Source of the DNA: Candidatus Iainarchaeum sp.
GTDB lineage: Archaea > Iainarchaeota > Iainarchaeia > Iainarchaeales > DTGL01
Assembly (NCBI GenBank): GCA_017608575.1
Contig: JAFCFP010000025.1
Span: 1 to 14,286, forward strand
Direction: 5' to 3'
Length of the DNA: 14,286 nt
Positions 5,919 through 12,416 of the stretch are shown here, piece by piece. The notes below the pieces were generated by a model that ran no database searches, was not told the DNA's origin, and was given only the letters and a program-made list of their open reading frames with translations. Positions within the stretch are counted from its first letter, which is position 1. The number at the start of each line of letters is the position of its first letter. The position numbers and the translations under genes were made by a program.

Positions 5919-7147
5919 TTAGCTCCCCATTGCTTTAAGGCAATTGCGAGTTCTTTGTGCATTAAAGCATAATCTTTTGCGGGAATTCCTTGCAATGCAG
6001 CTTCAACTGCCTGCCTCATTGCTTTTGCGCCGGCAATAGTGCCCTTTTTGTGGCCATGGATTCCACCGCCTGCCTGAATTATTATGTCAGTGCCAAGGAT
6101 TTTCAACAATGCTTCAACCTTGCCTGGATGCAAGCCACCAGAACACACTGGAAAAACGCTTTTCAAATGCGAACTTTTTTCGGTAATTCCTTTAACGATT
6201 CCTTTTACTTCTTTTTCTGAACCGTGCATTTTTCCAACTATGGCGCCAACATGCAATTGGTCAACTCCTGCAAGCCTTGCAAGTTTCGCAATTGAAAGCA
6301 TTGAAATGCCGTAATCTGGAATCCTTGTCAGTGCAGCGTGCCCTGCCCTGTGTGCATGAATTATCAAGCCAAGGTCTGCTTCTCGCAGTGACTGCAATGC
6401 CGCCCAGCCGGCTGTCAGAATGTCAATCATTACATATCTGCCGCCCTGTTGTTTTACGAATTTGGCTCTGCGGAGCATTTCATTTGTTTCAGCGGTGACA
6501 TTTGGCATATAGGCTTTTTTTTCACCTGTTTCTTCCTCGCTTTTATCCCGCATTTTCAGGGTTTCAGTGACGCGTTTTTTAAATGAATTGAATTTCATGC
6601 TTGTAAGGTTTTCATCATCTTTAACTAAATCACAGCCTCCAAGCCAGGCATTATAAGCAACTTTGGCGTGTTCTTTTTCATTCAAGCCAACCTTGGGTTT
6701 GACAATGGTTCCAACCAATGGCCTGTCTTTAATGCCAAGGGTTTTTCTCACTCCCTTTATTCCAAATTTGGGGCCATTGAATGAATTAACAAATGCTGCT
6801 GAAAAGGAAATGTTTTCAAGCCTTAATCTTTCCAAGTATTTCATTCCATAAATGTTTCCAGCAATGCTTGACAAAAGCTGCGGAATACTGCCGGCTTCAA
6901 ACAATTCCAATGGATAGGCTATTTGTATGGTGTTTCCTTTGATGCTAAAAACAGAGGGCTTGAGTTTTTTGGCAATGCGTGGCTTCATTGTTGCAAGATC
7001 AGTCCATGTTCCAATGGAGGATTCTTTTGCAATTTCTTCAGCTGCGCGCTCCATTGAAATTCCTTTAGCCGGCTTTACTTTGAATTCTACAACGAGTTCG
7101 TTTTTTTTAGGTGAATGCTTTTTGTCAACATAACTTATTTTGGTCAT
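5915..7147 (-). CDS. rbcL: Form III ribulose-1,5-bisphosphate carboxylase (RuBisCO large chain)
   Basis: The 410-residue protein has all catalytic positions of true RuBisCO by alignment from memory. Glu42, Thr47 and Trp48 (ESSIGTWTDL) and Asn98 (IAGN) are in the N-domain. Lys150 is in GTIVKPKVGL. The carbamylated Lys176 with Asp178 and Glu179 is in VKDDEN. His266-Arg267 are in HAHRAGHAA. His299 and loop-6 Lys306 are in LHVGAIVGKMHG. Ser336 is in CSGGLHPG, and the phosphate-binding GGGIHGH also follows. It is therefore not a RuBisCO-like protein. Archaeal form III enzymes carboxylate ribulose bisphosphate derived from AMP or other nucleosides to two 3-phosphoglycerates, rather than running a Calvin cycle. 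Here it heads an operon with nadE and the NadD fusion. AMP phosphorylase and ribose-bisphosphate isomerase genes are not in the window. Form III subtype (a, b or other) needs a tree. Confidence 0.95.
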   Translation of the reverse strand: MTKISYVDKKHSPKKNELVVEFKVKPAKGISMERAAEEIAKESSIGTWTDLATMKPRIAKKLKPSVFSIKGNTIQIAYPLELFEAGSIPQLLSSIAGNIYGMKYLERLRLENISFSAAFVNSFNGPKFGIKGVRKTLGIKDRPLVGTIVKPKVGLNEKEHAKVAYNAWLGGCDLVKDDENLTSMKFNSFKKRVTETLKMRDKSEEETGEKKAYMPNVTAETNEMLRRAKFVKQQGGRYVMIDILTAGWAALQSLREADLGLIIHAHRAGHAALTRIPDYGISMLSIAKLARLAGVDQLHVGAIVGKMHGSEKEVKGIVKGITEKSSHLKSVFPVCSGGLHPGKVEALLKILGTDIIIQAGGGIHGHKKGTIAGAKAMRQAVEAALQGIPAKDYALMHKELAIALKQWGAK

Positions 7148-7208
7148 TTAACCGCCTAATCAAAAATCAAGCCCAACAATTCAGTTACTCAAACAACAAA
7201 TGCAGCGT

Positions 7209-7223
7209 TAGTTATTTATTTAT
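7209..7223. promoter_or_regulatory. Shared A/T element between divergent RuBisCO operon and kinase promoters
   Basis: TTATTTATTTATT on plus (AATAAATAAATAA on minus) is the only good TATA-like tract in the 96-bp spacer. Toward the kinase its centre is about 27 bases from the ATG at 7244, which has no ribosome binding site, so the kinase mRNA is probably leaderless. Toward RuBisCO it would leave a leader of about 43 nt ending in AGGCGGT just before the ATG. One tract may therefore serve both directions. Confidence 0.4.
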
Positions 7224-7243
7224 TGTTCTCTTTATCCTTGTAA

Positions 7244-7822
7244 ATGATAGTAATTGTTTCAGGATTGCCTGGCTCAGGGAAAAGCACTTTGGTTGAAAAA
7301 CTCGCTGAACATTTTTCCCTCAAACCGGTTTTTGCATCTGATATTCTTGCACAGCTCAGGGAAAAGAATGCAATGCAGATTAATGCAATGAACACAAAAA
7401 AAGGAACTGGTTTTTGGGAAAGCAGTGAAGGAAAAAAATTTGTAAAAGAAAGGGAAAAAAACCTTGACTTTGACAGAAAACTTGACTTGGAGCTTTTAAG
7501 GATAGCAAAACAGGGAGGCAATTTAATTTTTGACAGCCGCACAATGCCGTGGCTTTTCAAGGGCAAGGCATTCAAAATATGGCTCAAGGCTTCGCTAAAA
7601 ACATGCGCTGAACGGATTGCCAAAAGAGACAACCTTTCAGCCAAAAAAACCCTTGAATTGCTCAAGGCAAGGTTTGAAACAGACAAGCGTATTTACAAAA
7701 AACTATACGGTTTTGCACTGGGTGAGGACTTCAAGCCATTTGATTTAGTGATTGACACTGAATCGCTTGATGCAAAACAGGTTTTCAATAAAGCCGTGAA
7801 AGAAATAGAAAAAGCAATTTAG
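7244..7822 (+). CDS. cmk: Cytidylate-kinase-like P-loop nucleotide kinase (archaeal type)
   Basis: This 192-residue protein begins MIVIVSGLPGSGKST, a Walker A motif at residues 7-15, as in the short archaeal CMP kinases that phosphorylate CMP/dCMP to the diphosphate. Middle and C-terminal features also fit. NLIFDSRTMPWLF sits where the family has its 'vleGRlagw' strand. KIWLKASLKTCAERIAKRDN is the lid region. ETDKRIYKKLYGF and FDLVIDTES match the family's closing RE..D..RY..lYGiD....yDLviDT pattern. The start is fixed by the Walker A strand at the N-terminus. The Arg/Gly substitution in the lid and some divergence leave room for another small-molecule or nucleoside kinase of the same fold. 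Transcribed divergently from the RuBisCO operon and convergent with the histone gene. Confidence 0.75.
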   Translation: MIVIVSGLPGSGKSTLVEKLAEHFSLKPVFASDILAQLREKNAMQINAMNTKKGTGFWESSEGKKFVKEREKNLDFDRKLDLELLRIAKQGGNLIFDSRTMPWLFKGKAFKIWLKASLKTCAERIAKRDNLSAKKTLELLKARFETDKRIYKKLYGFALGEDFKPFDLVIDTESLDAKQVFNKAVKEIEKAI

Positions 7823-7933
7823 CCTTTTCGCGGTTTGTAAGGCGGTCTTTTTTCACATGGCTTTTTCGACAGCGGAAAAGGAATTAAAATAATCCCTTTA
7901 AAAAACAAAAAGAATGAAAAAAAAGGCAATTGA

Positions 7934-8140
7934 TTATAGTTCTTTTACCACAAGCCTTATGTCTTGGGCAGTAATTGTTTTGCGTTTGGCGTGGTTTGCG
8001 AAAACGCGTGCTTGCTGGGCAATCTTCATGCCTTTTTCTTCCAAGTATTCAGCCAAAACCCGTGCGGCGTTCTCGCTCACTCTTTCGCCACCGCCTTTTC
8101 GAATTATTCTATCAACAGCTGCAATTGGCAGTTCTCCCAT
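7934..8140 (-). CDS. Archaeal histone
   Basis: The 68-residue histone-fold protein starts MGELPIAAVDRIIRK, close to the HMf/HPy consensus, and continues with ERVSENAARVLAEYLEEKG, then ends RKTITAQDIRLVVKEL. The three helices and the C-terminal Arg-Thr 'RKT' loop residues that contact DNA are present. It dimerises and wraps DNA in archaeal chromatin. A longer reading frame to 8170 exists, but the ATG at 8138-8140 is chosen because GGGAGGT lies seven bases upstream and homologues begin here. A strong TATA box is at 8177-8186. There are no long tails, so it is a classic tailless archaeal histone. Gly-rich KGGGER replaces the more usual KAGAER. Confidence 0.95.
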   Translation of the reverse strand: MGELPIAAVDRIIRKGGGERVSENAARVLAEYLEEKGMKIAQQARVFANHAKRKTITAQDIRLVVKEL

Positions 8141-8147
8141 TTTAAGA

Positions 8148-8186
8148 ACCTCCCATACCATTAAACACAAAAATACTATTTAAATA
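8148..8186 (-). promoter_or_regulatory. Histone promoter (TATA) and strong ribosome binding site
   Basis: The minus strand carries TATTTAAATA at 8177-8186, a consensus archaeal TATA box. The Shine-Dalgarno sequence GGGAGGT (8148-8154) is seven bases before the ATG at 8140. A start site about 26 bases from the TATA centre falls near 8155, giving a short leader that just includes the ribosome binding site. Confidence 0.6.
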
Positions 8187-8238
8187 TTTCTATTTTTCAA
8201 AAAAAAGCCCATTTTGCGCTTTTTGCCCTAAAAAAGTC

Positions 8239-8280
8239 AAAATATTAAATTCTTCGCTTAATATCTTTTTTGATGGTGGA
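8239..8280 (+). promoter_or_regulatory. TATA-like box and ribosome binding site of the Hef/XPF/methyltransferase operon
   Basis: AAAATATTAAAT at 8239-8250 is a plausible TATA element, and GGTGGA at 8275-8280 lies four bases before the helicase ATG at 8285. The histone promoter faces the other way in the same 144-bp divergent spacer. Confidence 0.4.
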
Positions 8281-8284
8281 ATAA

Positions 8285-9898
8285 ATGCAGGAATTCATTG
8301 AACACTCATTGATAAAAAAAGGCACAATCCAGAAACGCCCATACCAAGAAGAACTGGCAAAAAAGGCTTGGCTCAAAGGCAACACTCTTGTTGTTGCTCC
8401 AACCGCTATTGGAAAAACAATTGTTGCTGTATTGCTTACTGCTTTTACTCTGCAAAAAAACCCAAAAGCAAAAGTATTAATTCTTGCTCCAACAAAACCA
8501 CTTGCAATGCAGCACTTCAATTCAATGAAAAAACTAGTAAGCATTCCAGCAAAAAAAACCGTTCTGCTAACAGGCACAATAAAACCAAGAGAACGCACTG
8601 AATTGTTCGAAAAAGCAACAATTATAAGTGCAACCCCCCAGTGCATTCGCAATGATGCTAAAAATGGAAAAATTTCCCTCGAAAAAATAAAGCTCTGCAT
8701 TTTTGACGAAGCCCATAGGGCAGTGGGAGAATACTCTTATGTTTTCATTGCAGAAAAGCTCCGCGAACAATCCCCTAACGCGTTAGTGCTTGCATTAACA
8801 GCTTCGCCCGGCCATGAAAGGGAACACATTGAAGAAATCGTAAAAAACCTCGGCATAAAAAACATTGAAATAAAGTCACATGAAGATTCAGATGTAAAAG
8901 GTTTTGTGAACGAAATTGAAATTGAATGGATTCGGGTTTTGCTTCCAAAAGAATTCAATGAAATTATTTCCCTCTTAAAGGAATTCATGCAGTCAAGGCT
9001 TACTGCACTTAAAAGAATTGGCTTGGCAAAAACAAGCAATCTAAAATACTACAACCGTTCCAGATTGCTTGAATTGCAGCAAAAAATTTCCTCACGGCTT
9101 TCGCGTTATGGAAAAAAACAGCCATCTCTTTACGCTGCCGCAACAAAAACAGCTGAACTGCTGAAAGCAAGCCATGCAATTCTTTTAATTGAAACACAGG
9201 GCATTCAGGCATTAAATGATTATTTTGGAAGAATGCTTTCCCAAAGCAAGCAGGAAAAAAGCTCGCGAGCACTTAAAGCAATGTTAAAGGATGCGAGAAT
9301 TGCCCGCGCAATCATTGAAACAAGAAAACTGGCAGTTGAAAAAAAAGAACACCCAAAACTTTCAGAGTTAAAAATTTTGCTTGAAAAACAGTTTCAAGCA
9401 AATCCGTCATCGCGAGTGCTTGTTTTTAACCATTACCGCGATTCAGTAAAGTACTTGGTGGAAGAACTGGCAAAAGTCCCCAATGTTAAACCATTGGCTT
9501 TTATTGGGCAGGCAACACGCGGGCAACAAAAAGGCATGAGCCAAAAAGAACAAGCACTTGCCTTAAAGGAATTTAAAAAAGGAAAATACAATGTATTGGT
9601 TGCCACTAGTGTTGCAGAGGAAGGCTTGGATATTCCAAGCTGTGATTTAGTGATTTTCTTTGAACCGGTGCCGAGTGAAATAAGGCACATCCAGCGCAGG
9701 GGAAGAACTGGGAGAATTAAAAAGGGAAAGGCAATAATCTTAATGGCTAAAGGCACACGAGATGAAGCGTTTTATTGGAGTGCTTTCAGGAAAGAAAAGG
9801 CAATGGCAAAAGAACTGAAAAAAATGCAGCATTTGTCGGAGAATTCAAAAAAACGCAGAAAGGTCAGCAAAAAACAAAAAACGTTGCATGACTGGTGA
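8285..9898 (+). CDS. hef: Hef-type superfamily 2 DNA helicase (helicase half only)
   Basis: This 537-residue DEAH-box helicase of the Hef/FANCM/MPH1 group remodels stalled forks and Holliday junctions. The Q-motif region is RPYQEEL (18-24). Walker A is APTAIGKT (38-45), with Ala-Ile where most Hef proteins have Gly-Leu. Motif II DEAH is at 141-144, motif III TAS at 172-174, TSVAEEGLD lies near 441-449, and motif VI QRRGRTGR at 470-477. The insert (about 220-350) between the RecA domains is long and helical, as in Hef. It stops where euryarchaeal Hef continues into the XPF nuclease. The last residues, QKTLHDW, resemble a PCNA-binding PIP box lying exactly at the C-terminus. The nuclease is the next gene, five bases away. 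The start is supported by GGTGGA just upstream. Confidence 0.92.
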   Translation: MQEFIEHSLIKKGTIQKRPYQEELAKKAWLKGNTLVVAPTAIGKTIVAVLLTAFTLQKNPKAKVLILAPTKPLAMQHFNSMKKLVSIPAKKTVLLTGTIKPRERTELFEKATIISATPQCIRNDAKNGKISLEKIKLCIFDEAHRAVGEYSYVFIAEKLREQSPNALVLALTASPGHEREHIEEIVKNLGIKNIEIKSHEDSDVKGFVNEIEIEWIRVLLPKEFNEIISLLKEFMQSRLTALKRIGLAKTSNLKYYNRSRLLELQQKISSRLSRYGKKQPSLYAAATKTAELLKASHAILLIETQGIQALNDYFGRMLSQSKQEKSSRALKAMLKDARIARAIIETRKLAVEKKEHPKLSELKILLEKQFQANPSSRVLVFNHYRDSVKYLVEELAKVPNVKPLAFIGQATRGQQKGMSQKEQALALKEFKKGKYNVLVATSVAEEGLDIPSCDLVIFFEPVPSEIRHIQRRGRTGRIKKGKAIILMAKGTRDEAFYWSAFRKEKAMAKELKKMQHLSENSKKRRKVSKKQKTLHDW

Positions 9899-9903
9899 AG
9901 TAA

Positions 9904-10620
9904 TTGAGGCAAAAAAAAATAAAAAAACAAAAAATCCTTGACAATGGCAGTGGCTTATTGGTGTATGCAGACCATCGCGAGTCAACCTGCAATGTTATTG
10001 ATTTTCTTGAATCAATGGGTTGCACTGTGAAAAAAGCACAACTGGAAACAGGGGATTATGTAATTTCGGGAAAGGTTGCGGTTGAAAGAAAAACCGCTTC
10101 AGATTTTTTGTCCTCGCTCATGGATGGCAGGCTTTTCTCACAGCTCATAAATTTAAGTGAAGCATATGAACAACCATTGCTTTTAATTGAAGGCACTCCA
10201 AATGAATTGTTTGCATTAAGCAACATTCACAAGCATGCAATAATTGGAGCATTAACATCCATTGCATTGAACTACCGCGTTCCTGTTTTGTTCACTGAAA
10301 ACGAGCGTGGAACAGCTGAATTCATTTATGTAATTGCCAAAAGATTGCAGTCGGAAAAAGAAAGAGATATTGCGTTAAGAAAAGGAAAACCCGGATTGAC
10401 TCTCGCAGAACAACAGCGCTATGTTGCTGAATCACTGCCATTGGTTGGCCCAAAAACAGCTAAAAGGTTGTTGGAGCACTTTGGGTCACTGCACTCGCTT
10501 TTCAATGCTGAATTGCATGAATTGAAAAAACTGGAAAAAATGGGTCCAAAAAAGGCAAAAAAGATAAGAAAATTGATTTATGCTAAATATTCACCGAAAA
10601 AAAAGGAGAATTGCTCTTAG
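9904..10620 (+). CDS. XPF/ERCC4-type structure-specific endonuclease (nuclease half of Hef)
   Basis: The 238 residues hold an ERCC4 nuclease domain then a tandem helix-hairpin-helix domain. Catalytic residues are visible: Asp23 in DHRE, Asp51 in GDYVIS, and the signature ERKTASDF at 61-68 (ERKxxxD). HhH motifs lie at about 165-230 (LPLVGPKTAKRLLEHFG and LEKMGPKKAKKI). Such enzymes cut flaps, forks and branched DNA as dimers. The start is TTG at 9904, supported by GGTGA at 9894-9898 overlapping the helicase stop, so translation is probably coupled. The frame differs from the helicase frame, and both ends look natural, so this is a split gene pair and not obviously a sequencing frameshift. Crenarchaeal XPF is also a stand-alone nuclease but lacks the adjacent helicase. 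Confidence 0.92.
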   Translation: MRQKKIKKQKILDNGSGLLVYADHRESTCNVIDFLESMGCTVKKAQLETGDYVISGKVAVERKTASDFLSSLMDGRLFSQLINLSEAYEQPLLLIEGTPNELFALSNIHKHAIIGALTSIALNYRVPVLFTENERGTAEFIYVIAKRLQSEKERDIALRKGKPGLTLAEQQRYVAESLPLVGPKTAKRLLEHFGSLHSLFNAELHELKKLEKMGPKKAKKIRKLIYAKYSPKKKENCS

Positions 10621-10638
10621 CATTGCGGAGGGAATTTT

Positions 10639-11415
10639 TTGACTAAAAGAAGGCTTTTAAGCAAAACAAGTCCTGTTAAAAGAAAGGCCGCAGCGAAAAG
10701 AATTAAAAAAAGCCGTTCACAGGACCGTGCAAGAGCCTATTTTGGGCTTCTTAAAAGCATGGGTAGAATTCCAGCAAAATGGCGCACTTCAGCTGGCTTG
10801 CAGGAATACAATTCTCTTTTAAGGCGTCAAGCCAAAAGAATTGAAGAAATCGTTGCAGAAAAAGCAAAAACACTTAAAGCCAGTGGCAAATACAGAAAGG
10901 TGATGGTTCTTGACGCTGGCTGCAGTGTTCAATTCATTGCTGAACTTAAAAGGCATTCGTTGTGCAAGGGAAAAGTGAACATTACTGGTCTCACACTTGC
11001 TGTGCCCCTTGGAGAAAAACAGTTAAAGAAAAGGTTTTTGCAGGCAAGAGAAATGCTTTTAAGGGAAGGCAAAAGGAGCCAAATTGAAAAACTGGAGTTT
11101 GAATTTGAAAAAGCCTTAAAAGAATCACGAGAATGGAATGCAAACAAAAAAATGGCTGATGAAATCAGGATTGGATTAGCTGAAACAAAATCCTTTGGAA
11201 AAAAATTTGACGTAATTGTTTCGGTGGGAATGCTTGAAGTTGCATTAAGCCAGCGCAAAGCAGTATTAAATCTTTTAAGGCATCTTGAAACAGGTGGAAT
11301 TGCAATTCTGAGGCTTGGCAGGCCATTAGAGCCAAGGCTTGTGAGCGCATTAGAAAAAAGAGGGTTTAAGGTTAATGCAAAGGGAATAGTTTACACCATT
11401 CAGAAAACAAAATAA
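10639..11415 (+). CDS. Putative class I SAM-dependent methyltransferase-fold protein
   Basis: The 258 residues begin with a very basic ~30-residue segment (MTKRRLLSKTSPVKRKAAAK) and a helical region. A Rossmann methyltransferase core follows: VMVLDAGCSVQF (about 88-99) stands for motif I, although the usual GxGxG is reduced to DAGCS. FDVIVSVGMLEVAL (190-203) matches motif IV, and HLETGGIAILRLG the following strand. The basic N-terminus suggests RNA or DNA binding. Motif I is weak, so loss of activity is possible. The substrate is unknown. The start is TTG at 10639, with GGAGGGA five bases upstream. It follows the XPF nuclease by 18 bases and is the last gene of the repair operon before tRNA-Gly, so a link with nucleic-acid metabolism is plausible but inferred. 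Confidence 0.6.
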   Translation: MTKRRLLSKTSPVKRKAAAKRIKKSRSQDRARAYFGLLKSMGRIPAKWRTSAGLQEYNSLLRRQAKRIEEIVAEKAKTLKASGKYRKVMVLDAGCSVQFIAELKRHSLCKGKVNITGLTLAVPLGEKQLKKRFLQAREMLLREGKRSQIEKLEFEFEKALKESREWNANKKMADEIRIGLAETKSFGKKFDVIVSVGMLEVALSQRKAVLNLLRHLETGGIAILRLGRPLEPRLVSALEKRGFKVNAKGIVYTIQKTK

Positions 11416-11457
11416 AAACAGAATCAAGAAAGCTTATAAAATATTTTTCCAAAAAAA

Positions 11458-11468
11458 CAATTATAAAA
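11458..11468 (+). promoter_or_regulatory. TATA box for tRNA-Gly
   Basis: AATTATAAAAA lies about 30 bases before the tRNA 5' end, which suits a start site a few bases upstream of the mature tRNA. A further TATA-like TTATAAAATA is at about 11435. Confidence 0.4.
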
Positions 11469-11494
11469 ACCAGTGAATGCTACCCAAAAAAAAA

Positions 11495-11565
11495 GCGTCC
11501 GTCAGCCAGCGGCAGGCTTCGGGCTTCCCAAGCCCGCAACCCGGGTTCGAATCCCGGCGGACGCA
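11495..11565 (+). tRNA. tRNA-Gly(CCC)
   Basis: A 71-nt intronless cloverleaf. The acceptor stem is GCGTCCG/CGGACGC. The D-stem AGCC/GGCT has GG in the loop. The anticodon stem CGGGC/GCCCG encloses TTCCCAA, giving anticodon CCC (reads GGG, Gly). The variable loop is four bases (CAAC). The T-stem CCGGG/CCCGG closes TTCGAAT. The discriminator is A and no CCA is encoded. Unlike tRNA-Gln in this window, it is not followed by a T-rich terminator but directly by sequence of a different character. Confidence 0.95.
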
Positions 11566-11575
11566 TTAATGCGCA

Positions 11576-11653
11576 ATGGGTAAGAAGGTCTATGGAAGTA
11601 AATACGGGCTTTATAGACAAAAACAAGACAGGAAACAGCCATATAATCCCTAA
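11576..11653 (+). CDS. Possible 25-residue leader ORF upstream of the DpnI-like gene
   Basis: An ATG ten bases after the tRNA opens a 25-codon frame (MGKKVYGSKYGLYRQKQDRK, then QPYNP) ending at TAA 11651-11653. That stop directly abuts the GGTG ribosome binding site of the next gene. The composition is protein-like and basic, but there is no clear ribosome binding site and no recognised homologue. It could be a leader peptide, the remnant of a longer gene cut at the tRNA junction, or chance. Confidence 0.25.
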   Translation: MGKKVYGSKYGLYRQKQDRKQPYNP

Positions 11654-11662
11654 GGTGTGTGT

Positions 11663-12094
11663 ATGAGTAAAAATAAGGTTTCTGGAGATGAAGGAGAAAA
11701 AGAGGTTATTAAGTTAGTCCCCTGTCCAAATTGCAATAAGCCACTAATGCAGTTGCCGAAAAATTACCCTCTATATGACTTACAATGCACTGGCTGTTCT
11801 TTTAGAGTTCAAGTTAAAACTAATAATTCCAAGCCAAAATCTGAGATTTTTGGTGCTGGTTGGGACATCATTGATAAAGTTCTTAAATCTGGATTTATGT
11901 TGCCGCCACTAATTGTAAATTTTAAATGGAAAGAAAAGGGTGTTGAGCATCAAAAAATAATATTTTATCCATTCATTCCAAAGGCTAATTTAAAGAAAAG
12001 ACAATTATCCAAAACTGCCAGAAGAGCAAATTATAAAATGTTCAATTATATCGGACTAGACAAATTACCTCACTTTGTATTATACGAAAAATAG
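11663..12094 (+). CDS. DpnI / Dam-replacing-family restriction endonuclease, catalytic domain only
   Basis: This 143-residue protein aligns by eye with the catalytic half of DpnI and the Dam-replacing proteins, type II enzymes that in DpnI cut G(m6A)TC. Shared features, in order: CPNCN and CTGCS, two Cys pairs of a zinc finger; YDLQC.....VQVK, the PD-(D/E)xK core with Asp and Lys but Gln in place of the usual Glu; and YPFIPKANL with QLSKTARRANY, matching the PLxxTARRAGW motif of DpnI. The protein ends there, lacking DpnI's C-terminal winged helix (DpnI is about 254 residues). The start ATG 11663 is chosen because GGTG lies five bases upstream; a GTG at 11657 overlaps that site. No methyltransferase is adjacent, as expected for a modification-dependent nuclease. 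Specificity is not readable from sequence. Confidence 0.8.
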   Translation: MSKNKVSGDEGEKEVIKLVPCPNCNKPLMQLPKNYPLYDLQCTGCSFRVQVKTNNSKPKSEIFGAGWDIIDKVLKSGFMLPPLIVNFKWKEKGVEHQKIIFYPFIPKANLKKRQLSKTARRANYKMFNYIGLDKLPHFVLYEK

Positions 12095-12118
12095 TAAATG
12101 CCTAATCATAAATGTCAA

Positions 12119-12259
12119 CTATTCTGCAAGGAAATTCCTTATTTGCTCCCTCAACCATTCAGCCTTGGAATTATAGCCAGAGGCTTTAAGTTTCGCTTGA
12201 AAAGCATCATAAATATCCCTTTCCAATTGGGCTTTGATTTCAAGCTCGATTTTGGGCAT
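12119..12259 (-). CDS. Small ribbon-helix-helix DNA-binding protein (CopG/antitoxin-like)
   Basis: This 46-residue gene is easily missed because of its size. The protein begins MPKIELEIKAQLERDIYDAF (beta strand plus helix 1) and ends with GYNSKAEWLREQIRNFLAE, the classic RHH turn and helix 2. The strand residues (Lys-Ile-Glu-Leu-Glu-Ile) would form the dimer ribbon in the DNA groove. The ribosome binding site AAGGAGAT lies six bases before the ATG, and a TATA-like TTTATAAATA is at 12309-12318 on the minus strand. Its end is 24 bases from the end of the convergent DpnI-like gene, and it is divergent from the ATPase gene. RHH proteins of this size are usually homodimeric repressors or antitoxins that bind their own promoter, and repeated sites are present in the adjoining spacer. 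Confidence 0.82.
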   Translation of the reverse strand: MPKIELEIKAQLERDIYDAFQAKLKASGYNSKAEWLREQIRNFLAE

Positions 12260-12283
12260 GGTTTCATCTCCTTTATGATTATG

Positions 12284-12400
12284 CAAATTGTCATTCAAAA
12301 TAGGGCCTATTTATAAAGTAATTGTCAAAAATATTCTTAATAAATGACTATTTTTGTCAATTATATGTGGCTTTATTTATAAATAAGTTGTCAAAAAATA
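12284..12400. promoter_or_regulatory. Operator array between RHH and ATPase genes
   Basis: Repeated TTGTCAAAAATA-like sites occupy the divergent spacer. An imperfect inverted repeat has 18-bp arms with 16 matches: TAATTGTCAAAAATATTC (12319-12336) and GACTATTTTTGTCAATTA (12346-12363), nine bases apart. Further copies are AATTGTCATTCAAAATAG (12286-12303) and AGTTGTCAAAAAATAG (12386-12401). An inverted TGACAAT overlaps the ATPase start codon. Copies lie next to both the RHH TATA (12309-12318) and the ATPase TATA (12407-12416). Binding by the RHH protein is inferred. Confidence 0.6.
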
Positions 12401-12406
12401 GAAAGG

Positions 12407-12416
12407 TTTAAATATA
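12407..12416 (+). promoter_or_regulatory. TATA box of the ATPase gene (leaderless mRNA)
   Basis: TTTAAATATA, preceded by a purine-rich GAAAGG in BRE position, has its centre about 26 bases before the ATG at 12437, with no ribosome binding site between. This arrangement predicts a start site at or next to the A of ATG. Confidence 0.55.

Noticed and set aside
5990..6498. Overlapping plus-strand frames inside the RuBisCO gene
   Set aside because: They are complements of a fully conserved enzyme and have no recognisable protein features.
8141..8170. Ten-residue N-terminal extension of the histone
   Set aside because: The GGGAGGT ribosome binding site lies inside it, and archaeal histones begin at the MGELPIA position.
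9880..9920. Frameshift joining helicase and nuclease into one Hef protein
   Set aside because: The helicase ends in a plausible terminal motif, and the nuclease has its own ribosome binding site and start, so a natural split is the simpler reading; read support would settle it.
11663..12259. DpnI-like nuclease and RHH protein as a toxin-antitoxin pair
   Set aside because: They are convergent with separate promoters, not a same-strand operon, and the operator array lies on the ATPase side, so pairing with the ATPase is better supported.
12098..12316. Plus-strand 72-codon frame
   Set aside because: It is the complement of the RHH gene and its leader; the minus-strand gene has a family signature and a ribosome binding site, whereas this frame has neither.
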